A stretch of DNA of 41,986 bases, taken from positions 1-41,986 of the forward strand of contig CASFSL010000008.1 in the NCBI GenBank assembly GCA_949297365.1, given 5' to 3'. Of this stretch, positions 34,673-41,986 are shown piece after piece. The stretch is from an uncultured Bacteroidales bacterium. Its GTDB lineage: Bacteria; Bacteroidota; Bacteroidia; Bacteroidales; UBA932. Within the stretch, counting starts at the first letter, position 1; each line of letters starts with the position of its first letter. The position numbers and the translations under genes are program-made. The notes beneath the pieces were generated by a model. The model searched no databases. It saw nothing but the letters and a program-made list of their open reading frames with translations, and had not been told where the DNA came from.

Positions 34673-35863
34673 ATGTACAAAGATTTTCAAGCCTATCTTC
34701 AGAACGAGCTGAACAGCATCAAGGAAGCCGGTCTGTACAAGGAGGAGCGCGTAATCGTCACTCCCCAGGGTCCTGAGATCACACTCCAGGACGGCACCAA
34801 AGCTCTTAACTTCTGCGCCAACAACTATCTCGGCCTCGCCGACAGCAAGGAGCTTGTGAACGCAGCCAAAGAGGCCCTTGACACTCACGGCTACGGTATG
34901 GCCAGCGTGCGCTTCATCTGCGGTACCGGTGACCTGCAGAAGACCCTCGAGGCCAAGATCGCAGAGTTCTTCGGCACTGAGGACACCATCCTCTACGCCG
35001 CATGCTTCGATGCCAACGGCGGTGTGTTCGAGCCTCTTCTGAACGAGCAGGACGCCATCATATCCGACTCTCTCAACCACGCCTCCATCATCGACGGCGT
35101 GCGTCTGTGCAAGGCCAAGAGATACCGTTACGCCAACGCTGACATGGCCGAGCTGGAGAAATGCCTCCAGGAAGCCCAGGCCCAGCGTCACCGCATCATC
35201 GTTACCGACGGCGTATTCTCCATGGACGGCAACGTATGTCCTCTGGACAAGATCCACGCCCTCGCCGAGAAGTACAACGCCATGGTTATGGTCGATGAGT
35301 CGCACTCAGCCGGTGTCGTAGGAAAGACCGGACGCGGTGTGACCGAGCGTTACAACCTCCGCGGCCAGATCGAGATCATCACAGGTACTCTCGGAAAGGC
35401 ATTCGGCGGCTCCGTAGGCGGATTCACCACCGGTAAGAAGGAGATCATCGCCATGCTGCGCCAGAGGTCAAGGCCGTACCTCTTCTCCAACTCGATTCCT
35501 CCCATGATCGCAGCCGCAGGTATCCGCATGTTTGACATGATGAAGGAGTCCAACGAGCTTCAGGACCGTCTGCACGAGAACACCGACTACTTCATAAGCA
35601 GGATGAAAGCCGCCGGCTTCGACATCAAGCCCACCGAGTCAGCTATCTGCGCTGTCATGCTGTACGACGCCAAGCTGTCCCAGGAGATGGCCGCGCGCCT
35701 GCAGGACGAAGGCATCTTCGTAACCGGATTCTACTACCCTGTAGTGCCTAAAGACCAGGCCCGTATCCGTGTACAGGTATCCGCCGGCCACAAGAAGGAG
35801 CACCTTGACAGATGCGTCGCAGCCTTCACCAAGATCGGCAAGGAACTCGGCGTCCTGAAATAG
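34673..35863 (+). CDS. kbl: Glycine C-acetyltransferase (2-amino-3-ketobutyrate CoA ligase)
   Basis: A 396-residue PLP enzyme of the alpha-oxoamine synthase family. It cleaves 2-amino-3-ketobutyrate with CoA to glycine and acetyl-CoA in threonine degradation. Motifs: FCANNYLGLA, GYGMASVRFICGT, DSLNHAS (His136 stacking on PLP), DESHSAG and TGTLGKAFGG with Lys242 as the PLP Schiff-base lysine (E. coli Kbl has Lys244). Length and the SVRFICGT motif favour Kbl over serine palmitoyltransferase, but Bacteroidetes also have SPT, so a sphingolipid role is a minor alternative. tdh, the usual partner, is not next to it. Codon use is strongly biased to C/G, suggesting high expression. An intrinsic terminator follows. 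Confidence 0.88.
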   Translation: MYKDFQAYLQNELNSIKEAGLYKEERVIVTPQGPEITLQDGTKALNFCANNYLGLADSKELVNAAKEALDTHGYGMASVRFICGTGDLQKTLEAKIAEFFGTEDTILYAACFDANGGVFEPLLNEQDAIISDSLNHASIIDGVRLCKAKRYRYANADMAELEKCLQEAQAQRHRIIVTDGVFSMDGNVCPLDKIHALAEKYNAMVMVDESHSAGVVGKTGRGVTERYNLRGQIEIITGTLGKAFGGSVGGFTTGKKEIIAMLRQRSRPYLFSNSIPPMIAAAGIRMFDMMKESNELQDRLHENTDYFISRMKAAGFDIKPTESAICAVMLYDAKLSQEMAARLQDEGIFVTGFYYPVVPKDQARIRVQVSAGHKKEHLDRCVAAFTKIGKELGVLK

Positions 35864-35894
35864 GCCCGCCCCGCTCCACAACACACACAACCAC

Positions 35895-35928
35895 AAAAGA
35901 CCGCGTCCTTTCCCGGACCCGGTCTTTT
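35895..35928 (+). terminator. Intrinsic terminator after kbl
   Basis: AAAAGACCG (35895-35903) pairs with CGGTCTTTT (35920-35928), with an inner GTCC/GGAC stem, and is followed by T's. It lies 32 bp after the kbl stop. Confidence 0.88.
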
Positions 35929-36040
35929 TCATTTCCCCTCCATTAGATTGCCGTTCCCGTTTTCTTCATATTTTCCGTCCTTTATCTGATTCCCGCCCAA
36001 TTTCCTCCCTAGCCTTCATCCCCCATCCCTTCTGCCATCG

Positions 36041-36384
36041 GAGAGTGTACCATTCCTCCACATTATCCGTACACCCTCGCCCATAGATTCTATACGCACC
36101 ACACTCATAAGCACTTCTCAGCAGCATACCCTACTCCTCCCCCACGAGAGTGTACCATTTTCCCATGCTTCACGTACACTCCCCATCTTGCCAGCCATCC
36201 ACAAGCCACTACAAACGGCACAGCATCCATTTCCCAAATAAGAGTGTACCATTTTCCCACCCTCGTGGTACACTCTCGTGGAAAGGGGAGATGTAAATGC
36301 CGACGAGAATGGGTTGCGGAGGCGACAAGACAGGATAGCATCTACGAGGGTGTACCGATATCTCGGGGAAATGGTACACTCCCG
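36041..36384. repeat. REP-like array B1: four GAGAGTGTAC palindromes
   Basis: Units: 36041-36079, 36146-36181, 36240-36278 and 36346-36383. Left arms are GAGAGTGTAC or close, right arms GTACACTCTC or close. Starts are 105, 94 and 106 bp apart. The first three share ACCATT(TTCCC) after the left arm; the fourth has it complemented before the right arm (GGGGAAATGGTAC), so it is inverted. Spacers carry a core such as ACTTCTCAGCAGCATACCC that resembles the spacer core of family A. The rest of the 546 bp between kbl and RAYT B holds only the kbl terminator and CT-rich sequence without a credible gene. Confidence 0.86.
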
Positions 36385-36409
36385 CATCATCAGTCTCCAC
36401 AAAACAAAA

Positions 36410-37336
36410 CTAAGAATATGGCAAACACCTCTCCAACTGCCCCTGCGATACCCGTAACGCATCTGCAAGGCTCTGGCGCACATCATCCACCTCGGAATGG
36501 GAAAACTGCACATAACTGACTTTTCCATAACGCGGTACACACTGATGGTCTATAATATCGCACAACTCAATATCCGAAACACGTTTCTCGTTGACCCAAT
36601 GCTGATTCTGCTTCAAAATCAACTGCACCTCACTATCCGGCAGAAAAGCCTCTACAGTTCCCAGCGTAACCGGCGGCAGACCATCGTCATCTTCCTCCTG
36701 CTCCCGCATCCATCGCTCATAGTCATTACGGTTAAGACCGAACAGAAAAGCGCGGTACGATCCGAAATAACCCTCTACCAAAACACTGTCTACCACATCG
36801 TCATATGAGATCATGCCGGTTGACCTCAAAACATCAACGTCATCGGGCAGATGATTTTTTATCCGGATAATATCCGACTTTTTCCTTCGAAGCACAGCTT
36901 CCGTTACGGGAGAAAAGGATTGTATTTTATTCTTAAAATACTGATTGACGGAAGAGAACGGATAGGAGTAAAGGTTTGCGCACACTTCGTGATGGTAGGG
37001 ATTGCGTATGACATAACTTATCGCGGCTGCGATATGACGCCGTCCTTCAAGCTTACTGCAGAAGAAAGCCTTGTCCCCCAATGCTCCCTTGCGCTTGTAA
37101 CGGTGATTGAACATCTGTGTATACGAAGTTCTTATCCGCATTACCAGATTGGACGGATCAGCACATACGGCAATCATGTGTACGTGCGTAGACATTATGG
37201 CATGAGCCAACAGACTGCTGCCAGTCTTGAACACAGCCTGTGCAATGCAGTTGAACATCATGCAGTAATCCTTATAACTTCGGCAAAGTACCTCATTGTG
37301 AGAGGTAAAACAGATATGATACAATCTCCTGCCCAT
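36410..37336 (-). CDS. REP-associated tyrosine transposase B (Y1/HUH family)
   Basis: A 308-residue homologue of RAYT A. The HUH motif is STHVH (His51, His53), and Tyr109 in AAISYVIRNPYHHEV is the likely catalytic residue. The 190-residue region after the Y1 domain is shared with RAYT A: FGSYRAFLFGLNRNDYERW and HWVNEKRVSDIELCDIID align with FGTYNAFQYNLHRRDYEEW and HWYREEAVSDMELCRIID, ending in a helix-turn-helix-like RVSQGQLERCL. Identity is only moderate, so the two are old paralogues. It has a near-ideal promoter and, unusually here, a strong Shine-Dalgarno sequence AAGGAGG 8 nt before ATG 37334-37336. Composition is more AT-rich than most neighbours. Confidence 0.88.
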   Translation of the reverse strand: MGRRLYHICFTSHNEVLCRSYKDYCMMFNCIAQAVFKTGSSLLAHAIMSTHVHMIAVCADPSNLVMRIRTSYTQMFNHRYKRKGALGDKAFFCSKLEGRRHIAAAISYVIRNPYHHEVCANLYSYPFSSVNQYFKNKIQSFSPVTEAVLRRKKSDIIRIKNHLPDDVDVLRSTGMISYDDVVDSVLVEGYFGSYRAFLFGLNRNDYERWMREQEEDDDGLPPVTLGTVEAFLPDSEVQLILKQNQHWVNEKRVSDIELCDIIDHQCVPRYGKVSYVQFSHSEVDDVRQSLADALRVSQGQLERCLPYS

Positions 37337-37344
37337 GTCTCTCT

Positions 37345-37351
37345 CCTCCTT
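37345..37351 (-). promoter_or_regulatory. Strong Shine-Dalgarno sequence of RAYT B
   Basis: On minus, AAGGAGG lies 8 nt upstream of the ATG. Most starts I examined in this window have no such element, as expected in Bacteroidetes, where the anti-SD is largely unused. Confidence 0.7.
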
Positions 37352-37375
37352 GTAATCATTTAACTAAAGTCTTTG

Positions 37376-37407
37376 CAAATATACTAAGAAGCCGAGAGGA
37401 GAACAAA
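37376..37407 (-). promoter_or_regulatory. Promoter of RAYT B
   Basis: On minus, TTTG (37407-37404) and TATATTTG (37383-37376) are 20 bp apart, a near-perfect Bacteroidetes promoter with a leader of about 33 nt. Confidence 0.75.
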
Positions 37408-37435
37408 TTTATTTGCTCTACGAAGTTTCACTTCG

Positions 37436-37560
37436 GAGAGTGTACCTTCTTTTCTGAAAAATAGTACACACTCCTAGTAAAAACATTCCTATATGGGGCA
37501 AATACCGCAAAATCCCTCGAAGAGTGTACTACTATCAAGCATCTGTGGTACACTCTCGCG
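37436..37560. repeat. REP-like array B2: two GAGAGTGTAC palindromes
   Basis: Units at 37436-37473 (arms GAGAGTGTAC / GTACACACTC, one extra base) and 37521-37558 (AGAGTGTAC / GTACACTCTCG). The first has AAAATAGTAC before its right arm, so it is oriented like the fourth unit of array B1. AAGCATCTA just after the second unit (about 37587) also occurs, as TAGCATCTA, just before the fourth unit of B1. The rest of the gap to the propeller gene is AT-rich and contains that gene's promoter. Confidence 0.8.
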
Positions 37561-37649
37561 ATGTAGCGAAATGCAGGAAAGAAAGCATCTAGAATACGGG
37601 GAAAAATGGGGAAAACACAACTAATTTTTTTGGTTATGACGATTTTTCA

Positions 37650-37657
37650 TATCTTTG
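37650..37657 (+). promoter_or_regulatory. -7 element for the propeller lipoprotein
   Basis: TATCTTTG fits TAnnTTTG, 28 bp before the ATG. A TTTG at 37629-37632 lies 17 bp upstream, slightly short for a -33 box. Confidence 0.6.
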
Positions 37658-37685
37658 ACAGCGCAAAACACTAACATCAAGTACC

Positions 37686-38867
37686 ATGAGAACAAAATCG
37701 CACTTACTGAAAGCCATTGCCGCAGGAGCGGCCGCCGTCATCGCAACCGCATGCGGACAGAAAAATGACGGAGAACTCATCAGCGTCAATTTCAACCGGG
37801 TCAGCCAGGCTCCGGCAATGAATATCTCCGAACTGACAGGAGAGCCTGAGTTCATAGCCCTGGACAGCAGGGTCGAGGCATTCGCCACCGGCTACACCTA
37901 CGCATTCAGCGACCACTACATCTGCATCGGCGCATCCATGCGCGGCCCGGCCAAGCTCTACGACCGCGCGACCGGCAAATTCCTCCGTGACGTAGGGGCC
38001 ATCGGACGCGGCCCGGGCGAATACCTCAACACCTACGGCTCTCCGAGGATAGACGAGGAGGACGGCACGATATGGCTCCTGCCCTGGCAGACCAAGACTC
38101 TCCTGGGCTTCGACATCGCTACCGGCAAGTTCAAAAAGGAGGTTCCCCTGAAATACGGCGTGCCCAAGGGACAATTCCAGGTAGACTCGAAGGCCGGCAC
38201 AGTAACCGTCGCCGCTCTGCCGTTCAGGGATATGGTACCGGTGATCGCATGGCAGCAGGACATGCAGGGCAATGTACTCTGGGAGATACCTGCCGGCCAC
38301 CTGACCATGACACCCGAATTCAGCAATGAGATAGAGAGCAGCGGCAACGTGGAAGAAATCTTTGACCTGTCGCTCATAACCTGGGGCGGCGGACAGGACT
38401 CACTGTATGTAATCAATAAGGGTGCCGTCAATCCGGTCTACACTATAGACTTCCACACCAAGGAGGTGGAATCCGAGGACTACAACCTCAACGTCAACGA
38501 GGATGCCCCCATCCACTCCTATATCATGCTGCCCGGACACTTCATCACCAGCGTAAGCTACCCCGTACAGACCGAATGGGGATTCGGCACCGGCAAGCCC
38601 GAATACGTCATCACCGACCGGCGCACGGGAGAAAGCATCAGAACGACATTCTACAACGACTACCTGGCCAAAGAAACCGACTACGTATCCTTCACCGGCG
38701 GCTACTGGTACACTGTCCTCGACCCGGAGACCTTTATCGAAGTTGCGGAGAACGCTCTGAAAGAAGGCAATCTCTCCGAGAAAAACAAGGTCCGCATCCA
38801 GGAAATCCTCGACGGCCTCACCCCCGAGAACAACAACATCCTGATAATAGCTCCGTTAAAAAAGTAG
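37686..38867 (+). CDS. 6-bladed beta-propeller lipoprotein
   Basis: A 393-residue predicted lipoprotein (lipobox ATACG, Cys23) of the Bacteroidales 6-bladed beta-propeller family (PF17170/DUF4934-like). Blade motifs include FIALDSRVEAFATG, KLYDRATGKFLRDVGAIGRGPGEY (the G-x-GPGEY hallmark) and TLLGFDIATGKFKKEVPL. The function of this family is unknown; members are often cell-surface or periplasmic. It has its own promoter and a terminator and appears monocistronic. Confidence 0.85.
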   Translation: MRTKSHLLKAIAAGAAAVIATACGQKNDGELISVNFNRVSQAPAMNISELTGEPEFIALDSRVEAFATGYTYAFSDHYICIGASMRGPAKLYDRATGKFLRDVGAIGRGPGEYLNTYGSPRIDEEDGTIWLLPWQTKTLLGFDIATGKFKKEVPLKYGVPKGQFQVDSKAGTVTVAALPFRDMVPVIAWQQDMQGNVLWEIPAGHLTMTPEFSNEIESSGNVEEIFDLSLITWGGGQDSLYVINKGAVNPVYTIDFHTKEVESEDYNLNVNEDAPIHSYIMLPGHFITSVSYPVQTEWGFGTGKPEYVITDRRTGESIRTTFYNDYLAKETDYVSFTGGYWYTVLDPETFIEVAENALKEGNLSEKNKVRIQEILDGLTPENNNILIIAPLKK

Positions 38868-38885
38868 GCACAGCCTCACAGTCCA

Positions 38886-38918
38886 AGCCCCGACCGCCAC
38901 TTACCGGCAGCCGGGGTT
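38886..38918 (+). terminator. Terminator after the propeller lipoprotein
   Basis: AAGCCCCG near 38885-38892 pairs with CGGGGTT (38912-38918), followed by ATTTTATT on plus. Confidence 0.7.
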
Positions 38919-38956
38919 ATTTTATTCACCGGCACTCTCACAGCGCACTGGAGAAT

Positions 38957-38985
38957 AAAAAAGCCCGGCAACAATATACCGGGCC
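38957..38985 (-). terminator. Terminator of the rplM-rpsI-rpsB-tsf operon
   Basis: On minus, GCCCGG (38985 side) and CCGGGC (38963 side) form a stem followed by TTTTTTATT (plus 38954-38962). It lies about 40 bp after the tsf stop and faces the plus-strand terminator of the convergent gene. Confidence 0.85.
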
Positions 38986-39021
38986 TTTCAGATATATGTA
39001 CCGGACACTGCCGGCTATGGA

Positions 39022-40017
39022 TTAGTCTACGAGGGAGATGCGCTTGAAGACGGTCACCTTGGCCTCTTTGTCTACGGCTGCGATGGCGGCCTTGACAGAG
39101 GTCTTGCCGTCGCCCATCTGGTACTCCTGCTCCTCAAGGGTATTCTCCTTGAAGAACTTGTTCAGACGGCCGTTGGCAATATTGTTGACCATAGCCTCCT
39201 GGAGATTGGCGGCCTTCTCAGCTGAGACGGTCTTGATAATCTCACGGGCCTGGTCAGCCTGCTCGGGAGTGAGCCAGCCTTTGGCGGTGTTGGACTGGAT
39301 ATGGTCCTCGCTGTCCACGTGGGCGGGATTGATGCCGGCTTTAGAGAGAGCTGCGTCAACAGCCTTCTTCACCAACTCCTCCTTGGTCTTCTCGACAGCC
39401 ACCTTGAGCTCCTCGTCAACAACACTCTGAGGCACGGCCTCCTTGTTGACTGCGACGGGATTCATGGATGCTACCTGCATGGCTACGCCCTTGGCGAGCT
39501 CTACGGGCACTTCCTTGCTGAAGCCGACGATTGCGCCGAGCTTACCGTTGATGGTGTGGATGTAGGAGATGATATAGGGAGCCTCGACTTTCTCGTAAGC
39601 TACGAGGGAGTGCTTCTCACCGGTCTTGCCGATCTGTTCTGTGATGGCGGCCTCTACTGTGCGGCCGTCAGCGATGGCGCAGGCCTTGAGAGCCTCCATG
39701 TCGGCGGGCATGGCCTTGATGGCTGCATCGGCGATGGCGTTTGCAAGAGCCTGGAACTCCTCGTTCTTGGCCACGAAGTCAGTCTCACAGCCAAGGCACA
39801 GGAGGATACCCTTGCTGCCGTCCACCTTGGCTACGACAGCACCCTCGGAAGTCTCGCGGTCAGCTCTCTTGGCAGCCACGAGCTTGCCTTTCTCACGGAT
39901 GATCTCCTTTGCTCTCTCATAGTCACCGTTGGCCTCTACGAGAGCCTTCTTGCAGTCCATCATTCCGGCTCCGGTCATCTTGCGGAGCTTCTGAACGTCT
40001 ATTGCTTTAATTTCCAT
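39022..40017 (-). CDS. tsf: Translation elongation factor Ts
   Basis: A 331-residue EF-Ts, the nucleotide-exchange factor for EF-Tu. The N-terminal UBA-like part reads [19 protein letters not shown], followed by the core [15 protein letters not shown] (the ETDFVA motif that contacts EF-Tu) and MQVASMNP. Length is slightly larger than E. coli Tsf (283) as usual in Bacteroidetes. It lies 16 bp after rpsB and ends the operon. Confidence 0.97.
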   Translation of the reverse strand: MEIKAIDVQKLRKMTGAGMMDCKKALVEANGDYERAKEIIREKGKLVAAKRADRETSEGAVVAKVDGSKGILLCLGCETDFVAKNEEFQALANAIADAAIKAMPADMEALKACAIADGRTVEAAITEQIGKTGEKHSLVAYEKVEAPYIISYIHTINGKLGAIVGFSKEVPVELAKGVAMQVASMNPVAVNKEAVPQSVVDEELKVAVEKTKEELVKKAVDAALSKAGINPAHVDSEDHIQSNTAKGWLTPEQADQAREIIKTVSAEKAANLQEAMVNNIANGRLNKFFKENTLEEQEYQMGDGKTSVKAAIAAVDKEAKVTVFKRISLVD

Positions 40018-40033
40018 GGTTACCTTATTTTAA

Positions 40034-40891
40034 TTACTCCTTTACTTCTGCGGGTTCAGCGGGAGCTGCGGGAGCCTCTTCTGCCACAGGCTCAGCTGCA
40101 GGTGCGGCCTCTGCCTTGGGAGCGGCACCCTTGCGGGGACGCATCTTCTTGCCGGAAGCGGCATTGTCAGCCTCGCGAGCCTCTTCCTCTTTGTCCTTCT
40201 CGAGCTTTCTCTCTTCCAGTCCCTCCTTGATGGCTCCGCAAAGAGCATCGAGGATCACTGATACGGACTTGGCGGCGTCGTCGTTACCGGGAATCACATA
40301 ATCAATAGGTGTGGGATCGCAACATGTATCAACAACTGCGATAACCGGGATGTTGAGACGGTTGGCCTCCTTTACGGCGTTCATCTCTTTCTGTACGTCC
40401 ACTACGAAAAGGGCTGCAGGAAGACGGTTGAGGTCAGCTATGGAACCGAGGTTCTTCTCAAGCTTGGCTCTCTGACGGGTAATCTGGAGACGCTCACGCT
40501 TTGCGAGGGTCTCGAAGGTACCGTTGGTCATCATCTCGTCGATGGTGTGCATCTTCTTGACAGCTTTACGGATGGTGGGGAAGTTGGTAAGCATTCCACC
40601 GGGCCATCTCTCTGTCACATAAGGCATACCGACACCCTGCGCATATTCTGCGACGATGTCCTTAGCCTGTTTCTTGGTAGCCACGAAGAGGATACGGCGG
40701 CCCGCACGGGCGAGCTGCTTCATTACGTTCGCGGCCTCGTCTATCTTGACAACAGTCTTATGCAGGTCTATGATATGGATTCCGTTCTTCTCCATAAAGA
40801 TGTAAGGAGCCATCTTGGGATTCCATTTTCTCTTCAGGTGACCGAAGTGAACACCTGCATCAAGTAAATCTTGGAAATTTGTTCTGGGCAT
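40034..40891 (-). CDS. rpsB: 30S ribosomal protein S2
   Basis: A 285-residue S2. Start MPRTNFQDLLDAGVHFGHLKRKWNPKM (ATG 40889-40891) fits the family; an in-frame upstream ATG at 40924 would add a poor 11-residue extension and is rejected. Core motifs: NGIHIIDLHKT, FVATKKQAKD, ERWPGGMLTNF, NRLNIPVIAVVDT. A Bacteroidetes-type C-terminal tail rich in Ala/Glu/Pro follows residue 240. A 175-bp leader separates it from rpsI; it holds no recognisable gene. Confidence 0.97.
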   Translation of the reverse strand: MPRTNFQDLLDAGVHFGHLKRKWNPKMAPYIFMEKNGIHIIDLHKTVVKIDEAANVMKQLARAGRRILFVATKKQAKDIVAEYAQGVGMPYVTERWPGGMLTNFPTIRKAVKKMHTIDEMMTNGTFETLAKRERLQITRQRAKLEKNLGSIADLNRLPAALFVVDVQKEMNAVKEANRLNIPVIAVVDTCCDPTPIDYVIPGNDDAAKSVSVILDALCGAIKEGLEERKLEKDKEEEAREADNAASGKKMRPRKGAAPKAEAAPAAEPVAEEAPAAPAEPAEVKE

Positions 40892-41066
40892 TGTTTTGTT
40901 AAATTTTGTCTCTGTGTTATACAAGAGTTCTCTTTGTTAATCTCGAAGTAGCGGCTATGCTGCCGGTCTTCCAAATTTCTCGCAGCAGGACAAACGCGCA
41001 GTAACCTTTACAGGGGTCTGTCCGTTTTGAATCCTGACTGTGCATTCTGAATGTTCTACGTAAATA

Positions 41067-41456
41067 CTAACGTTTGCTGAACTGGAAGCGTCTACGTGCA
41101 CCGGGCTGTCCGGGTTTCTTCCTCTCGACCTCGCGGGCATCGCGGGTGAGGAAACCGTTGGACTTCAGAACCGGACGATAGGCCTCCTTGTTTATCTCGC
41201 AGAGTGCGCGGGATATGGCAAGGCGGAGTGCCTCGGCCTGACCTTTGATTCCACCGCCGTCAAGATTGACTTTGATGTCGAAATCGGTCAGAGTCTCAGT
41301 CACATTCAGAGGCTGTCTCACGATATAACGGAGAGTCTCCTCCTTGAAGTACTCCTCAAGGGTACGGCCGTTGATGGTGATGTTGCCTTTGCCTGTAGTC
41401 ACATAAACGCGAGCGACAGCAGATTTACGTCTTCCAAGGGCGTTGATTACTTCCAT
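41067..41456 (-). CDS. rpsI: 30S ribosomal protein S9
   Basis: A 129-residue S9 with [17 protein letters not shown] at the N-terminus, the conserved [19 protein letters not shown] middle and the classical C-terminal tail [16 protein letters not shown] that reaches the P-site tRNA. It follows rplM by 7 bp, the conserved L13-S9 pair. Confidence 0.98.
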   Translation of the reverse strand: MEVINALGRRKSAVARVYVTTGKGNITINGRTLEEYFKEETLRYIVRQPLNVTETLTDFDIKVNLDGGGIKGQAEALRLAISRALCEINKEAYRPVLKSNGFLTRDAREVERKKPGQPGARRRFQFSKR

Positions 41457-41463
41457 GCTCTGT

Positions 41464-41919
41464 TTACTTTTGTTCGTTAATGTTGATTAATACTGGAGAT
41501 TGAGCCTGATGAGGATGCTCGGGACCTGCATATACATGAAGGTTCCTGTACATCTGCGCACCCAGGCGGGTCTTGGGGAGCATCTTGCGGATGGCCTCCC
41601 TAACTACGGCTTCCGGCTTGCGGGCGAGAAGTTCCTTGGGGGTAGCGAAACGCTGACCTCCGGGATAACCGGTGTGACGTACATAGACCTTATCGGTGAG
41701 CTTCTTTCCGGTGAAACGGACTTTCTCGGCGTTGATTATGATGACATAATCACCGCAGTCCATGTTCGGAGAGTAGTACACCTTGTTCTTGCCACGCAGC
41801 ATGATTGCCACTTTGGAAGCAAGGCGGCCCACGATCTGGTCTGTTGCATCAACCACTACCCATTTCTTCTCGATCATGTTCGGGTTAGCCGACACTGTTT
41901 TGTAGCTTAATGTGTCCAC
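41464..41919 (-). CDS. rplM: 50S ribosomal protein L13
   Basis: A 151-residue L13: [42 protein letters not shown], the [10 protein letters not shown] motif and [21 protein letters not shown] near the C-terminus (motifs shortened here). It is first of the rplM-rpsI-rpsB-tsf operon. Start ATG 41917-41919 by family alignment. Confidence 0.98.
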   Translation of the reverse strand: MDTLSYKTVSANPNMIEKKWVVVDATDQIVGRLASKVAIMLRGKNKVYYSPNMDCGDYVIIINAEKVRFTGKKLTDKVYVRHTGYPGGQRFATPKELLARKPEAVVREAIRKMLPKTRLGAQMYRNLHVYAGPEHPHQAQSPVLININEQK

Positions 41920-41953
41920 TGTGTTGATTTTTAAGTTAATACATTAAATTTTG

Positions 41954-41986
41954 TTGCAATCCCCCTATTATAAGGGGGTGCAAAGA
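41954..41986 (-). promoter_or_regulatory. rplM leader hairpin and edge of its promoter
   Basis: CCCCCT (41961-41966) pairs with AGGGGG (41973-41978), extended by TTGC/GCAA (41954-41957 and 41980-41983). The last bases, CAAAGA, read TCTTTG on minus, the right size and position for the end of a -7 TAnnTTTG element cut by the window edge. If so, the hairpin sits at the very 5' end of the rplM mRNA and could be a ribosomal-protein leader; alternatively it ends an upstream gene. Confidence 0.45.

Larger units (their letters stand above)
36041..37560. mobile_element. REPtron-like unit B: second RAYT with its own palindrome family
   Basis: The minus-strand RAYT B gene (36410-37336) lies between two groups of a palindrome family with GAGAGTGTAC arms, unlike the CCACAACGGCAG arms of unit A. 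Four copies lie after its 3' end and two before its 5' end, with both orientations present. Classical IS ends were not found. It separates kbl from the propeller lipoprotein gene. Confidence 0.75.

Noticed and set aside
40955-41140. 61-residue ORF between rpsB and rpsI
   Set aside because: It overlaps the 3' end of rpsI in another frame and has no recognisable content; the gap is more likely an untranslated leader of rpsB.

Overview
The window looks like a chromosomal segment of a Bacteroidales bacterium with moderately high GC. Evidence: promoter -7 elements of the Bacteroidetes form TAnnTTTG before many genes, an almost complete lack of Shine-Dalgarno sequences, a BtuB-BtuG cobalamin locus, a GldH-like lipoprotein after a RicT/PSP1 gene, many lipoproteins and PorT-type barrels. 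Genus cannot be fixed from the sequence; Rikenellaceae or a related gut family is plausible. No rRNA or tRNA gene, CRISPR array or prophage was recognised.

Layout. 1-2104: end of a lactate-oxidation operon (lutB partial, lutC). 2110-3690: a REP-associated tyrosine transposase (RAYT A) with imperfect palindromes of one family on both sides, in opposite orientation. 3732-7262, minus strand: exonuclease III, an isolated sufB and a TlpA-like lipoprotein whose promoter lies in a 30-bp tandem duplication. 7386-10804, plus strand: ThiL-like kinase, GH29 fucosidase and an Rpn-family nuclease. 10846-17130, minus strand: a vitamin B12 uptake operon read from a cobalamin riboswitch (btuB, btuG, a DUF4465-like lipoprotein and a PKD lipoprotein). 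17290-21640, minus strand: ybaK, then holB, an EFR1-type flavo-ferredoxin, an AraC regulator and miaA. 21687-24044, plus strand: ricT, gldH-like, trmB. 24039-28308, minus strand: polyprenyl diphosphate synthase, two related beta-barrels around trxA, serine dehydratase, and a PII-like gene at the end of the next operon.

28015-34570 is a five-gene minus-strand efflux operon (TetR regulator, TolC-like channel, membrane fusion protein, RND pump, PII-like protein) from one good promoter. It is divergent from kbl (34673-35863). 36041-37560 holds a second RAYT (B) surrounded by a different palindrome family (GAGAGTGTAC arms). A 6-bladed propeller lipoprotein follows. The window ends with the conserved minus-strand cluster rplM-rpsI-rpsB-tsf.

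The most interesting structure is the pair of RAYT/REP systems. The two transposases are full-length homologues with intact HUH and tyrosine motifs and an unusually long C-terminal region. Each sits among its own palindrome family, yet the spacers between palindromes share one core (about CTTCTNNGCNGCATNCC) in both families, with a period near 105 bp. This suggests a modular repeat in which the hairpin diverges with its transposase while the spacer is conserved.
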